Positions 1 to 8,138 of a stretch of 11,571 nt of DNA are shown here, in pieces (position 1 is the first letter of the stretch; every line of letters starts with the position of its first letter). The stretch is from an uncultured Clostridia bacterium (GTDB taxonomy: Bacteria > Bacillota > Clostridia > Christensenellales > Aristaeellaceae). Where the stretch lies: the NCBI GenBank assembly GCA_946409855.1, contig CAMJXZ010000071.1:1-11571 (forward strand), in the 5' to 3' direction. A program made the position numbers and the translations under genes. The notes below the pieces were generated by a model, which did not search any database, was not told the DNA's origin, and saw only the letters and a program-made list of their open reading frames with translations.

Positions 1-210
1 CGGTGATTTCTTGTCTCCTCAAAGTAGACAGGCGCGGAAAAATCGATGCTATCCTTGCCTCAGCAGACAGGGAAGGAACGGAACGGCGAAAGCCATCTCC
101 CCCTCTGCCGGGCAAAGGAAGGGCGGCCGCCCTCCGCCCCCTTCAGGCCAGGCGATACACCCCATCCCGGATCAACCAGAGCGCCCCCTGGGCGCGGAAA
201 GCGGTGCAAG
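1..210. other. Non-coding stretch upstream of the GTPase operon
   Basis: I see no convincing gene here. The frame of the first GTPase stays open upstream to an ATG at 46, but the residues it would add are Pro/Arg/Gly-rich and look like translated high-GC non-coding DNA. A 12-bp perfect palindrome, GGGCGGCCGCCC, sits at 121-132. A weak promoter-like pair (TAGACA at 25-30, TATCCT at 50-55, 19-bp spacing) is the best I could find and is not persuasive. The operon promoter is therefore either weak, of another sigma class, or left of the window. Confidence 0.4.
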
Positions 211-1980
211 ATGTCGAATGTGGATATGAATTACCGGCTGTTCGGGCTGCTGACCAGGATCAGGCAGCTGATGGCGCCGTTCCAGGGCTGCGGGCAGGTC
301 AACGCCTGGCTGGAAGAGCTGGACCGGCAGATGGAGCGGATCGGCTCCCGGCGGTTCCGCGTCGCGGTGGTCGGGGAGTTCAAGCGGGGCAAAAGCAGCC
401 TGATCAACACCCTCCTGCAGCGGGAGATCCTGCCCGCGGACGTGCTGCCCACCACCGCCACCTTCAACCGGGTGGTATTCGGGAACAAGCCCCGGGCCTG
501 GCTGCGCATGAAGGACGGGACGGAGGAGGAAGCGCCCATCGACGAACTGGCCAGGCACATCACCAAGCTCAGCGGCGAATCCCTGGCAAAAGCCCGGCTG
601 ATCGACGAGGCGGTGGTGGAATTCCCCTCCATGTTCTGCTACGACGGCCGGGAGCTGATCGACACCCCGGGCCTGAACGACAACGAGGAAATGACCGCCG
701 TCACGGTGAGCCGCCTCAGGGAAATCGACCTTGCCATCGTCACGGTGGCCGCCCCCTATCCCTTCAGCGAAACCGAGGCGGAGCTGATCGCCCGGCTGCT
801 GGAAACCGCTTCCATCTGCCAGGTGCTGTTCGCCGTCACCATGATCGACCGGGTAGAGGAGGAAGACCGGGAAAAGCTGCTGAACGCAGTGTCGGAGCGC
901 ATCCGCAAAGGCGTTTACGCCCGGCTGAGCGCCCGCCACGCGGAAGACGAACCGGTGTTTGACAAGTACCGGGCGCTGCTTAATCGGCCCCTCATTTACC
1001 CCCTTTCCTCCTCCCTGGCCCAAAAGGCGCTGCGCCTGCAGGACGTGGAGATGTACAGGCAGAGCGGCTACACCCGCTTTACCGACGAACTGCCCGCCAT
1101 CCTGCTGAAAAGCCAGATGGAGTCCCTGCGGGAGAGCGTGCTCCTGGCGGCGGAACAGATGCTGAACAGCTTCATGAACTGGCTTTCGTCCTGCCCTGAT
1201 GAGATCCGGCAGAAAACCGAAAGCATCCGGGCCCTCAAGCGTTCCTTCGGGGCCGGCATGTACGCCCTGCTGGGCCGGGAAATGACCCTGTGGAAAGCCG
1301 TCTCCTACCCGGACCTCGTCCAAAGGGAAACGGAACAGACGGAAGCCTGGCTCCTGGAAGCCCGGAAGGAAGCACCCGAAGGCGAACGGGAAAGAATGGC
1401 CTGGCTCCTGGAATTCCTGCCGGCCCTGTACCGCCGGCTCAGCGCCGACATGGAACGGGCCCGGGACAGCCTGGTCCCCCGCCTGATCGGGATCTGCAGG
1501 GACCTGTGGGACAAGCCCTTTTACCCGGAAGGGACCGGCGATACCGCCACAGACGGGCCGGCCGCCGCCCTCGCCGATACCATCCGGGCGGCCAGCCCGG
1601 AAGCGCTGATCCAGAGCGCTTTTGAAACCCGGGAGGACGGCTCCGGGGACCGGGTGCTTTTCTGGTGGCACCAGCCGCCCTTTCCCGCCCGGGCGGACAG
1701 CGAGGCGTTTTTTGAAAGCCTCGTCCGGGCCGCCCTCCGCTCCGCGGAAATCAGCGCCGAAAAGGAAGAAGAAGCGATCCGGGCGGCGCTTGAGGAAATC
1801 CACGCCCGGCACAGGGAAATCGTCCAGCGGGCCGTGATGGATTGCTTCAGGCAGCTCAACGAAGCGGAACAGAACCTGAACGGTCTGCTCAAAAAGGCGG
1901 CGGACAAAGGCGCCGCAGCCCCGCTTCAAAAACTCATCCTGGAATGCAGAGAACTGCGCGGAACCATCGGGGAGGAATGA
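211..1980 (+). CDS. Dynamin-like GTPase A (Dynamin_N family)
   Basis: A 589-residue protein with an N-terminal dynamin-type GTPase domain. The P-loop GEFKRGKS is at residues 55-62, the switch-I Thr is about T82 in PTTATFN, and G3 DTPG is at 151-154. The G4 position reads TMID (210-213) instead of NKxD, so guanine recognition may be altered. The rest is largely charged helix, typical of dynamin stalk regions. I see no clear membrane-spanning segment, so lipid contact would need a partner or an amphipathic helix. The ATG at 211 is chosen because homology to GTPase B starts soon after it and the upstream extension is low-complexity; its ribosome site is weak (GGAAAGCGG region), and the ATG at 226 is an alternative. 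It is the first gene of the operon, 3 bp before the next. The closest relative in the window is GTPase B, which shares the EFKRGKS and PADVLP-TAT blocks. Bacterial dynamins commonly work as pairs; the exact role here is unknown. Confidence 0.9.
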   Translation: MSNVDMNYRLFGLLTRIRQLMAPFQGCGQVNAWLEELDRQMERIGSRRFRVAVVGEFKRGKSSLINTLLQREILPADVLPTTATFNRVVFGNKPRAWLRMKDGTEEEAPIDELARHITKLSGESLAKARLIDEAVVEFPSMFCYDGRELIDTPGLNDNEEMTAVTVSRLREIDLAIVTVAAPYPFSETEAELIARLLETASICQVLFAVTMIDRVEEEDREKLLNAVSERIRKGVYARLSARHAEDEPVFDKYRALLNRPLIYPLSSSLAQKALRLQDVEMYRQSGYTRFTDELPAILLKSQMESLRESVLLAAEQMLNSFMNWLSSCPDEIRQKTESIRALKRSFGAGMYALLGREMTLWKAVSYPDLVQRETEQTEAWLLEARKEAPEGERERMAWLLEFLPALYRRLSADMERARDSLVPRLIGICRDLWDKPFYPEGTGDTATDGPAAALADTIRAASPEALIQSAFETREDGSGDRVLFWWHQPPFPARADSEAFFESLVRAALRSAEISAEKEEEAIRAALEEIHARHREIVQRAVMDCFRQLNEAEQNLNGLLKKAADKGAAAPLQKLILECRELRGTIGEE

Positions 1981-1983
1981 ATC

Positions 1984-2844
1984 ATGGCATACCTGAAAAA
2001 ATCTTACCTGGTTTCCTACTACATCGGAAAGCCCGCCATCGCCGTGGCCAAAGCCACGGGCGATCTGACGCTCTGGGAGGATAAGCTGGTCTTTGAAAAG
2101 CAGCTGGGCAGCTCCCTGGGCGGCGTGTTCGGCATCGGCGGCATGCTGGCCGCCCGGAACAAAGCCCTCAAAGAGGGCCGTACGAACACCTACCTGCTCA
2201 AAGACGTCGATATGGCGCAGGCCGGGAAGTACGCGGGGCTCCAGCCCATGCTGACCCTGACGATGAAGGACCAGAGCCAGCACAGCTTCGTGGGCTTCTT
2301 CGACGCGGAATTCTGGGCCGGCAAGATCAACGCCCGCCGGGCGGACAAAGCGCCCCGCGCCCGCGCCGCGGAACCAAAGGCTCCGCCCGCCCGGGAACGC
2401 CCCGCGGCCGCCCCGAAGCAGGCCCCGCCCCCGGCCGCGAAAAGCGCGGACAAAAACGCGCATGAAAACGTCTTCTTCTTTGAAGGCGCGGCGCATTCGG
2501 GCACCAAGCCCCTGGGCACACTGACCTGCGCGGACACGGGCCTTTCCTTCGAAGGCAAGGCGGTCACGGACCCGGAGCCCGTCCGGGTGTCCGTCCCGTA
2601 CAGCCGGATCCGCTCCGTCCGGCAGGATACCTACATGAAGCTCTGGCCCCTGCTGGCCGTGGAAACCGGGGACGGGAAAACGTACTCTTTCTTCGCCGCC
2701 GACCTGCCCGCCGGAACCCTGGAAGCGGCCGTCCGCGCCCGCCTGGGCGCCGGGCCCGCCGCGCGCTGCAAGTACTGCGGCCACGAATATGAACCGGGCG
2801 ATACCTTCTGCACTGTCTGCGGCGCCATCGAAACCACAACCTGA
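1984..2844 (+). CDS. Double PH/GRAM-like domain protein with C-terminal zinc ribbon
   Basis: A 286-residue protein with no signal peptide or clear membrane segment. Residues about 20-117 have a GRAM/bacterial-PH-like pattern: a GDLTLWEDKLVF strand pair, then a Gly-rich turn, a LKDVD segment, and strands ending in FFDAEFWAGKI. An Ala/Pro/Lys-rich linker covers about 118-158. A second PH/GRAM-like block covers about 163-255, with VPYSRIRSV and the GDGKTYSFFAADL strand. The C-terminus is a zinc ribbon with C262, C265, C276 and C279 (CX2C-X10-CX2C). PH/GRAM folds often bind phosphoinositides or other lipids, so a membrane-recruiting adaptor for the GTPases is a reasonable inference, not proven. 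The start has a good ribosome site, GGGGAGG at 1969-1975, lying inside the end of the GTPase A gene. The ribbon nearly matches the one in the next gene, implying a shared partner or a duplicated module. I cannot assign a named family to the whole protein. Confidence 0.75.
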   Translation: MAYLKKSYLVSYYIGKPAIAVAKATGDLTLWEDKLVFEKQLGSSLGGVFGIGGMLAARNKALKEGRTNTYLLKDVDMAQAGKYAGLQPMLTLTMKDQSQHSFVGFFDAEFWAGKINARRADKAPRARAAEPKAPPARERPAAAPKQAPPPAAKSADKNAHENVFFFEGAAHSGTKPLGTLTCADTGLSFEGKAVTDPEPVRVSVPYSRIRSVRQDTYMKLWPLLAVETGDGKTYSFFAADLPAGTLEAAVRARLGAGPAARCKYCGHEYEPGDTFCTVCGAIETTT

Positions 2845-2861
2845 AGAAAGGCGGCGGTATC

Positions 2862-3230
2862 ATGAAACTGTTATTCGGCATCTTCCTGCTCTTCATCACA
2901 CCGGCGCTCATGAAAGGCGGCGGCGCGCATCCGGAGAATGTTCCGTGCGGGATTATCGTCGGGCTCATCGGCCTTTATCTGTGCTGGCGCTGGTGGACAG
3001 ACCGGGGCGCGGCCCCGGCGCAGGCCGTCAACCCCGCGCGGCCGGATCCGGCGTCTCCCGCGCGGCCGGAGGAGCTGGACGCCCCGGCGCCTGAGGCCCC
3101 GGCCGTCCCGGAGACCCCCGCGGCCGCGGCGGAAGCGCTTCCGGCCGGACACGTCACCTGCCGGTACTGCGGCCATGTGTACGCCCCCGGCGAAACCTTC
3201 TGCGTCCAATGCGGCGCCGTCGAGGAATGA
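2862..3230 (+). CDS. Small membrane-hairpin protein with C-terminal zinc ribbon
   Basis: A 122-residue protein. Two short hydrophobic segments at about 3-17 and 29-45 (ending in CWRWW) are separated by a Gly-rich turn. With both ends on the same side, this would be a membrane hairpin; the first segment could instead act as an uncleaved signal anchor. Residues about 48-95 form a long Pro/Ala/Glu linker. The end is a CX2C-X10-CX2C zinc ribbon with C100, C103, C114 and C117, nearly the same as that of the preceding gene. The likely role is a membrane anchor or scaffold that presents the ribbon to the cytosol. The ATG follows the previous stop by 17 bp, with a modest AAAGGCGG ribosome site. The second frame through this region is Arg/Pro-rich shadow. 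The protein is too small and low-complexity for a confident family call; its reality rests on the conserved ribbon and the operon context. Confidence 0.75.
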   Translation: MKLLFGIFLLFITPALMKGGGAHPENVPCGIIVGLIGLYLCWRWWTDRGAAPAQAVNPARPDPASPARPEELDAPAPEAPAVPETPAAAAEALPAGHVTCRYCGHVYAPGETFCVQCGAVEE

Positions 3231-3277
3231 CGCCCGGACCCCCATCAGGATACGATTCAACCCCGCTCCGGCGGCAA

Positions 3278-3284
3278 AAGGAGG
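3278..3284 (+). promoter_or_regulatory. Ribosome binding site of GTPase B
   Basis: AAGGAGG ends 8 bp before the ATG at 3293. It decides that start over upstream in-frame ATGs at 3209 and 3227, whose added residues are low-complexity and overlap the end of the preceding gene. Confidence 0.8.
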
Positions 3285-3292
3285 AAAAAACA

Positions 3293-5371
3293 ATGAGTCT
3301 TACCGACAGCTACATTTCCTATCAGAACATGGTGAACAGCGTGTCCGCGGGCATCGGCGGCGTGGGCGAGGTGTGCGAGACCCTCCCCCTGGCCGATCAC
3401 GCCAAAGCCCTCCGGGAAACCGGCGAAAAGATGAAGAACCACGTCTTCTCCGTGGGCTTCATGGGCGAGTTCAAGCGGGGCAAAAGCACGGTCATCAACG
3501 CCCTGCTGGGCCGCAAAATCGTGCCGGCGGACGTGCTCCCCTGCACCGCCACACTGAATTATGTCCGCTGGGACGCGGCGCCCCACGCGCAGATCTGCTT
3601 CAAGGACGGCGCCGTCAAGGACGTCCCCGTGGAGGAGCTGACCCAGTACATCACCAAAATCACCACCGAGTCCGAGGAAACGGCCGCCACGGTGGACAGC
3701 TCCAGGATCTACTACCCCTGCGGCTACTGCCAGAACGGCGTTGAGATCGTGGACACCCCCGGCCTCAACGACGACGAGCGCATGACCGACATCTCCGAGC
3801 AGGTCATCCCCAGCCTGGACGCCATCGTCATGGTGATCGTCCCCGGCGCGCCCTTCAGCCAGAGCGAGGCGGACTTTGTCCGCAGCAAGGTGATGACCAG
3901 CGACCTGGGCCGCATCATCTTCCTGGTGAACAAGATCGACGAGGTGGAAGAGGAAGACCGCGAGCGGGTGCTGGACAGCATCCGGGCCAAGATCGAGGCC
4001 AGCGTCATCAGCAAGATCGAATCCATGTACGGCAGGGATTCCCGGGAATACACCGACGCCAGGAACAAGATCGGCGACATCCGCCTGTACGGCGTCTCCG
4101 CCCGCCAGGCCCTCAAGGCCAAGATGAAGAACGACGAGGCGCTGCTCCGCGAAAGCGGCTTCCTCCGCTTCGAGGAAGCGCTCGCGCATCTGCTGACCGA
4201 GGAGCGCGGCCTGCTGGAGCTGATCAACCCCGTCAACTCCGTCTGCTCCATCGCCATGGAGGCGAAAAAGGCTATCAGCATGCGCCGGGAGGCGGCCTGC
4301 ATGGATCAGGACGAGTTCGAGCGGGTGCAGACCCAGGCCCTTACCAGGATCGGCGAGAGCCGCGAGGCGGAACGCAGAAAGGTCGAGGAGATCAAGGACC
4401 ACGCTTCCGCCCTGTACGCCGAGCTCCTGCCCGACATCACCGGGTACTACGACGCCATCGAGGAGGAGATGGTATCCGAAGCCGCCGCCATCGACATGCA
4501 GTCCCTGATCCGCCACGCCGGCGCCCAGGACGCCGACGGCGACCCGGAGACCTGGGAAGGCGCGGTCAGGGCCCTGGACCGCAGCATGCAGACCAAACTC
4601 AGCGAGGCCGCGGAAAAGATGACCGTGGCGATCCGGAACCGGATCGGCGAGGAAATCGTGGACCTGCAGGACTTCGCCGCGTCCTTCGGCCAGGACCTGG
4701 AGGAGATCAGCAGCCTGACCGGCGCCCCCGCCGGCAAAGACAAGGCGGACATGATCGGCGTCGCGCTGGAGATCGGCACCAACATGATCTTCGCCGACTG
4801 GATCTTCGGCCTGGGCGGCGCGGTCGCCGGCTGGAAGGCAAACGGCCTGCCCGGCGCCCTGGTGGGCGGCGGCGCCGGCGCCCTGGCCAGCTTCGGCACG
4901 GCCGTCCTGCTGGCCGCCGGCCTGGGCCTGGGGGGCCTGCCCCTGATCGTCGCGGCCGGCCTGTCCGGCACCTACGGCGGCAAGCTGGCGGTGAACCTGG
5001 CCTTCAAGCGCAGGATCCGGGAACGGCAGGCCAAAGAAGCGCAGGAAACGCTGATCAGCAACATCCATGCCTCCGTCGCGGCCATGCGCAAAAACCAGAT
5101 CCTTGAAAAATGGTTCAAGGACGCCGCCAACGACGCCTACGGCAAGCTCTGCGGCATGCTGCAGAAAAAGCTGGAAGCGTCCCTGAGCGGCATGGAAGAG
5201 ACCCTGACGCGGATCCGGGTGGAAATGGCCAAGACCGCCGCCGAAAAGGAAAACTACCTCAAAGAGATGGAAAACCTGGACGAGAAACTGGACCAGGTGC
5301 TGGCCGGCATCCTGCCCGTGAAGCAGCGCCTGAACGACACACTGAACAGGAGGGCGGAACATGATGCCTGA
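3293..5371 (+). CDS. Dynamin-like GTPase B with Gly/Ala-rich hydrophobic block
   Basis: A 692-residue dynamin-family GTPase, the best-conserved of the three in this operon. The P-loop GEFKRGKS is at 58-65, the switch-I Thr is near T85 (PCTATLN), G3 DTPG is at 154-157 and a canonical G4 NKID is at 213-216, so GTP binding and hydrolysis are expected. A charged helical stalk follows. At about 487-570 there is a long Gly/Ala/Leu-rich hydrophobic stretch, ending at the basic FKRRIRER. This resembles the membrane-inserting paddle of bacterial dynamin-like proteins. A coiled-coil-like helical tail runs from about 585 to the end. The stop overlaps the start of the peptidase gene by 11 bp, so their translation is probably coupled. 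Inferred role: the membrane-remodelling motor of the system, with GTPases A and C as partner subunits, by analogy with paired bacterial dynamins (DLP1/DLP2, LeoABC). Confidence 0.92.
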   Translation: MSLTDSYISYQNMVNSVSAGIGGVGEVCETLPLADHAKALRETGEKMKNHVFSVGFMGEFKRGKSTVINALLGRKIVPADVLPCTATLNYVRWDAAPHAQICFKDGAVKDVPVEELTQYITKITTESEETAATVDSSRIYYPCGYCQNGVEIVDTPGLNDDERMTDISEQVIPSLDAIVMVIVPGAPFSQSEADFVRSKVMTSDLGRIIFLVNKIDEVEEEDRERVLDSIRAKIEASVISKIESMYGRDSREYTDARNKIGDIRLYGVSARQALKAKMKNDEALLRESGFLRFEEALAHLLTEERGLLELINPVNSVCSIAMEAKKAISMRREAACMDQDEFERVQTQALTRIGESREAERRKVEEIKDHASALYAELLPDITGYYDAIEEEMVSEAAAIDMQSLIRHAGAQDADGDPETWEGAVRALDRSMQTKLSEAAEKMTVAIRNRIGEEIVDLQDFAASFGQDLEEISSLTGAPAGKDKADMIGVALEIGTNMIFADWIFGLGGAVAGWKANGLPGALVGGGAGALASFGTAVLLAAGLGLGGLPLIVAAGLSGTYGGKLAVNLAFKRRIRERQAKEAQETLISNIHASVAAMRKNQILEKWFKDAANDAYGKLCGMLQKKLEASLSGMEETLTRIRVEMAKTAAEKENYLKEMENLDEKLDQVLAGILPVKQRLNDTLNRRAEHDA
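5348..5354 (+). promoter_or_regulatory. Ribosome binding site of the M48 peptidase
   Basis: AGGAGGG lies inside the last codons of GTPase B, 6 bp before the first ATG (5361) and 9 bp before a second adjacent in-frame ATG (5364). Either ATG could be used, and the two products differ by one Met. Confidence 0.7.
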
Positions 5372-6329
5372 AAACAGCAGATCACCCCTGGACGGGATCA
5401 ACACCAGCTTCAGCTTCTATGTGGAGCAGCGCAAGGCCGGCGAAAGCGCGCACATGGTCCGGGGCGTCCCGGATTACGCCTTCCCCCTGGATTACGAGCT
5501 GCGCCGGCGCATGAAGGCCATCCCCGGTTTCGAGCGGCTGTGCCGGAACGTGCTGGAAATGGAAGAAACCCGCATGACCCAGCTGATGAACTACAACGCC
5601 CTGGCCGTCGGCCCCAGCCAGTTCCCGGAGATCTACGAAATGGGCCGGGACTGCGCCCGCCGCCTGGGCATCGGCATCCCGAACATCTACATCGTCAACG
5701 ACGAGGTCTTTAACGCCAAGACCGTGGCGCTGGACGACGTGAGCCCCCTGATCATCCTCTACCGCCCCATGGTGGAGCGTCTGACGCCCGGCGAGCTCAA
5801 ATGCATCATCGGCCACGAATGCGGCCATGTGCACAACCGGCATTCCCTCTTCGTCTCCCTGATCGACGCCGTGAACCCCCTGAACAGCAGTCCGAAGAAC
5901 ATCCCCGCCCTGCTGCTGAGCGAGGCCAACCGGATGCTCATGAACACCTGGAGCCGCGCCATGGAAGTGACGGCCGACCGGGCCGGGATGATCTGCGCGG
6001 ACAGCGTCGAGGACGCGATCAGCTGCAACCGGAAGCTGGTCTACAATTCCCTGACCGACCGGGACCGTACGCTGGACCTTGAGGCCCTCCGGGACCAGGT
6101 GGAGGAATCCATGAGCAACCCGGCCAAGATGCTCCTGTACGCCCAGACCCATCCAGCCTCCGCGCGCAGGATCTTCATGGACATCGAATTTTCCGAATGC
6201 GAACTGTTTTACCGCTGGCGGCCCGAGCTGAGGAAGCCGGAAACCGCCGTGCGCACCCTGGAAGAAACCAACGAGCGGTGCAAAAAGCTCGTCGGCCTGA
6301 CCGAAACGTCGCTGGCGCAAGGGAGGTAA
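5361..6329 (+). CDS. M48-type zinc metallopeptidase, soluble-looking
   Basis: A 322-residue protein. The zinc-peptidase signature HECGH is at residues 152-156. The third ligand is the Glu in EVTAD (E202, with D206), the usual M48 ExxxD pattern. A later HPASARRI segment (264-271) matches the conserved HP..RI motif of M48 proteins, so the active site looks complete. Family members such as HtpX and Ste24/CAAX proteases are integral membrane proteins. Here I see no signal peptide or membrane helix, and the catalytic helix is preceded by a short IYIVNDEVFNAKTVAL segment typical of the fold. It is therefore probably cytosolic or held at the membrane by partners. The start overlaps the GTPase B gene by 11 bp, and its last bases carry the ribosome site of GTPase C. 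Its substrate is unknown. Processing or quality control of the dynamins, or activation on a stress signal, are inferences. Confidence 0.88.
   Translation: MMPENSRSPLDGINTSFSFYVEQRKAGESAHMVRGVPDYAFPLDYELRRRMKAIPGFERLCRNVLEMEETRMTQLMNYNALAVGPSQFPEIYEMGRDCARRLGIGIPNIYIVNDEVFNAKTVALDDVSPLIILYRPMVERLTPGELKCIIGHECGHVHNRHSLFVSLIDAVNPLNSSPKNIPALLLSEANRMLMNTWSRAMEVTADRAGMICADSVEDAISCNRKLVYNSLTDRDRTLDLEALRDQVEESMSNPAKMLLYAQTHPASARRIFMDIEFSECELFYRWRPELRKPETAVRTLEETNERCKKLVGLTETSLAQGR
6321..6327 (+). promoter_or_regulatory. Ribosome binding site of GTPase C
   Basis: GGGAGGT overlaps the stop codon of the peptidase gene and lies 7 bp before the ATG at 6335. It fixes this start rather than the in-frame ATG far upstream at 6197, which lies within the peptidase gene. 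Confidence 0.75.
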
Positions 6330-6334
6330 ACACA

Positions 6335-8095
6335 ATGGAATGGAATGACCGCATCGTATATTCCCAGGACCAGATGCTCCTTTCCCTGGAAGCCGGGCTG
6401 GACCGGCTGAACCGCGTCAAGTACGACGGCCGGTATTCGGCCGCCCTGGGCGAGTCCTTCATGGCGGACCTGACGAAATGGGAAGCGGACATCCGCCGCC
6501 GGAAGGAAGACCCCTTCACCCTGGTGGTGATCGGCAATTTCAAGCGCGGCAAGTCCACCCTGATCAACGCCCTGCTGGGGGAAGACGCGGCGGCCACCGA
6601 CGTGACCACCGAAACCGTCACCCTGAATCGCCTCCGCTACGGCCCCCATCAGAACCGCGCCGTGCTGAGCGGCAGCAGGCAGCTCACCCTGGAGGACCGG
6701 GAGCTGAAGCGCGCCGCCCTGCAGGAAGTGCTGGCCAGGGCCGGCGAGCCCGTTACCAGGCTGGAAATCTCCCGCCCCAACGAGTTCCTTAAAAAGGTGA
6801 CCATCATCGACACCCCCGGCACGGAGGACGCGCAGTACGACTTTTCTTCCCTGGTCGCTGAAAGCCTGTACCAGGCGGACGCAGTGATCTGCGTGTACAA
6901 CGTGCTCTACCCCCTGTCCCACGCCGAGCAGCTGTTCCTCCGCTCCTCCGTGCTGTCCCGGCCCTTCACCCGCCTGTTCCTGGTGGGCAACTTTGCCGAC
7001 AGCCTGGAGAACGCCGACAATTATGACCGCGTCCGTCAGATGCTGACCGAACGCACCGGGGATCTCCTCCCGCAGGCGGAAGTGATCATGGTCAGCGCCC
7101 TCAACGAGCGCTGCCGGCAGCTGGGGAAGGACCGTCCCTGCCCCGCGCTGGCTCCCCTGCTGGACCGGGAATTCGACGCCCTGCGGGACACCCTGAACCA
7201 CCTGGTCTCCGAAAAGGCGGACACCGTGATGGTGGACCGGATGCAGCGCCTGACCGCCGCCATGGCGGACAGCCTGGAGGAAACCCTTTCCGCCCAGGAA
7301 CGGGGCCTTTCCATGAGCCTGGACGAGGCCGCCAAAGAACGGGCCGCCGCCCGGGAGGAAAAGGAACAGCGCGCGCAAGCCCAGCAGAAGCTGCTGGAAA
7401 CGGTGGACGAAAAAACCGCCGTCATGAAGCGGGAAGCCCAGCGCTGGATGCTGGACTTCACCGCCCGGATCGCCCGGGAGGCCGAGACTCTGAACACCCA
7501 GGACATCAACGACCTGACCAAGTACTACGAGTGCTACTGCCTGGACCTGCTCACCCGGGCGCTGGACACCTGCCTGGACGTGCACCGGGAAGCCCTCTGC
7601 GACGAACTGGACGGCCTCATGCGGGGCCTGGGCAGCGGCTTCATGGCGCGGACCGCCCCGGAGCGGAACTACTCCTTCCGCATCCGCGTCACCAACCGGA
7701 TCTGGACCAAAGCCGACAGCGCCGGCCTGGTGGTATCCCAGGCGGCCCAGCTCGTCCCGCTGATGGGCAATCTGGCCCTGAACGGCATCATGGGCTCCGC
7801 CCGCGCCGCCATGAAAAAGAACAAGACCGCCGACGTGGCGGGCCAGATCGCCGCCCAGATGACGGCCCTGACCGCCTCCGTCAGCCAGACCGTGATCCGC
7901 GTCTACGACGCCCTGGCGGAGCAGGCCAAACAGCTGGCCATGGAAGAATACCGGGCGAAAACGGAAGAGGAGGACAGCCTCCTCCAGCAGACCTGGGCCG
8001 CCGCCGCCCGGGAAGAGGAAGAAAAAGAAGCCTGCCGCCAGACCATCGCCGAAGTGCGCGCCCTGCTCCGGGACCTGCGGGAAACCTGCGTGTGA
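6335..8095 (+). CDS. Dynamin-like GTPase C, divergent G4 motif
   Basis: A 586-residue dynamin-family protein, the most divergent of the three. The P-loop GNFKRGKS is at 67-74, the switch-I Thr is near T94 (ETVTLN) and G3 DTPG is at 159-162. The expected NKxD reads NFAD (219-222), with the Lys replaced by Phe. Residues about 325-400 are a long charged helix rich in Glu, Arg and Ala, likely coiled coil. Residues about 463-493 form a moderately hydrophobic, Ala/Leu/Met-rich patch that could touch membrane but is much shorter than the block in GTPase B. The C-terminus is again highly charged helix. It starts 5 bp after the peptidase stop and is the last gene before the operon terminator. It is probably a partner subunit of GTPase B. 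Nucleotide binding is likely given intact G1 and G3, but guanine specificity is uncertain. Confidence 0.88.
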   Translation: MEWNDRIVYSQDQMLLSLEAGLDRLNRVKYDGRYSAALGESFMADLTKWEADIRRRKEDPFTLVVIGNFKRGKSTLINALLGEDAAATDVTTETVTLNRLRYGPHQNRAVLSGSRQLTLEDRELKRAALQEVLARAGEPVTRLEISRPNEFLKKVTIIDTPGTEDAQYDFSSLVAESLYQADAVICVYNVLYPLSHAEQLFLRSSVLSRPFTRLFLVGNFADSLENADNYDRVRQMLTERTGDLLPQAEVIMVSALNERCRQLGKDRPCPALAPLLDREFDALRDTLNHLVSEKADTVMVDRMQRLTAAMADSLEETLSAQERGLSMSLDEAAKERAAAREEKEQRAQAQQKLLETVDEKTAVMKREAQRWMLDFTARIAREAETLNTQDINDLTKYYECYCLDLLTRALDTCLDVHREALCDELDGLMRGLGSGFMARTAPERNYSFRIRVTNRIWTKADSAGLVVSQAAQLVPLMGNLALNGIMGSARAAMKKNKTADVAGQIAAQMTALTASVSQTVIRVYDALAEQAKQLAMEEYRAKTEEEDSLLQQTWAAAAREEEEKEACRQTIAEVRALLRDLRETCV

Positions 8096-8138
8096 CAGCC
8101 GGAACCCGACACCCCTGCCCCGGAGGAGGCGGGGCTTA

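Noticed and set aside
121..132. 12-bp palindrome as an operator
   Set aside because: It is pure G/C in a very GC-rich stretch where such palindromes arise by chance, with no promoter nearby.
46..210. N-terminal extension of GTPase A
   Set aside because: The extra residues are basic and Pro-rich with no similarity to GTPases B or C; the start at 211 gives a normal N-terminus.
172..2784. Long open frame on the minus strand opposite GTPase A and the zinc-ribbon gene
   Set aside because: Its translation is Gly/Arg/Ala/Pro/His-rich without domains. It mirrors the high third-position GC of the plus-strand genes, which carry clear motifs.
3257..5404. Long open frame on the minus strand opposite GTPase B
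   Set aside because: No recognisable domain and His/Gln/Gly/Val-rich composition; an antisense shadow of a clearly conserved gene.
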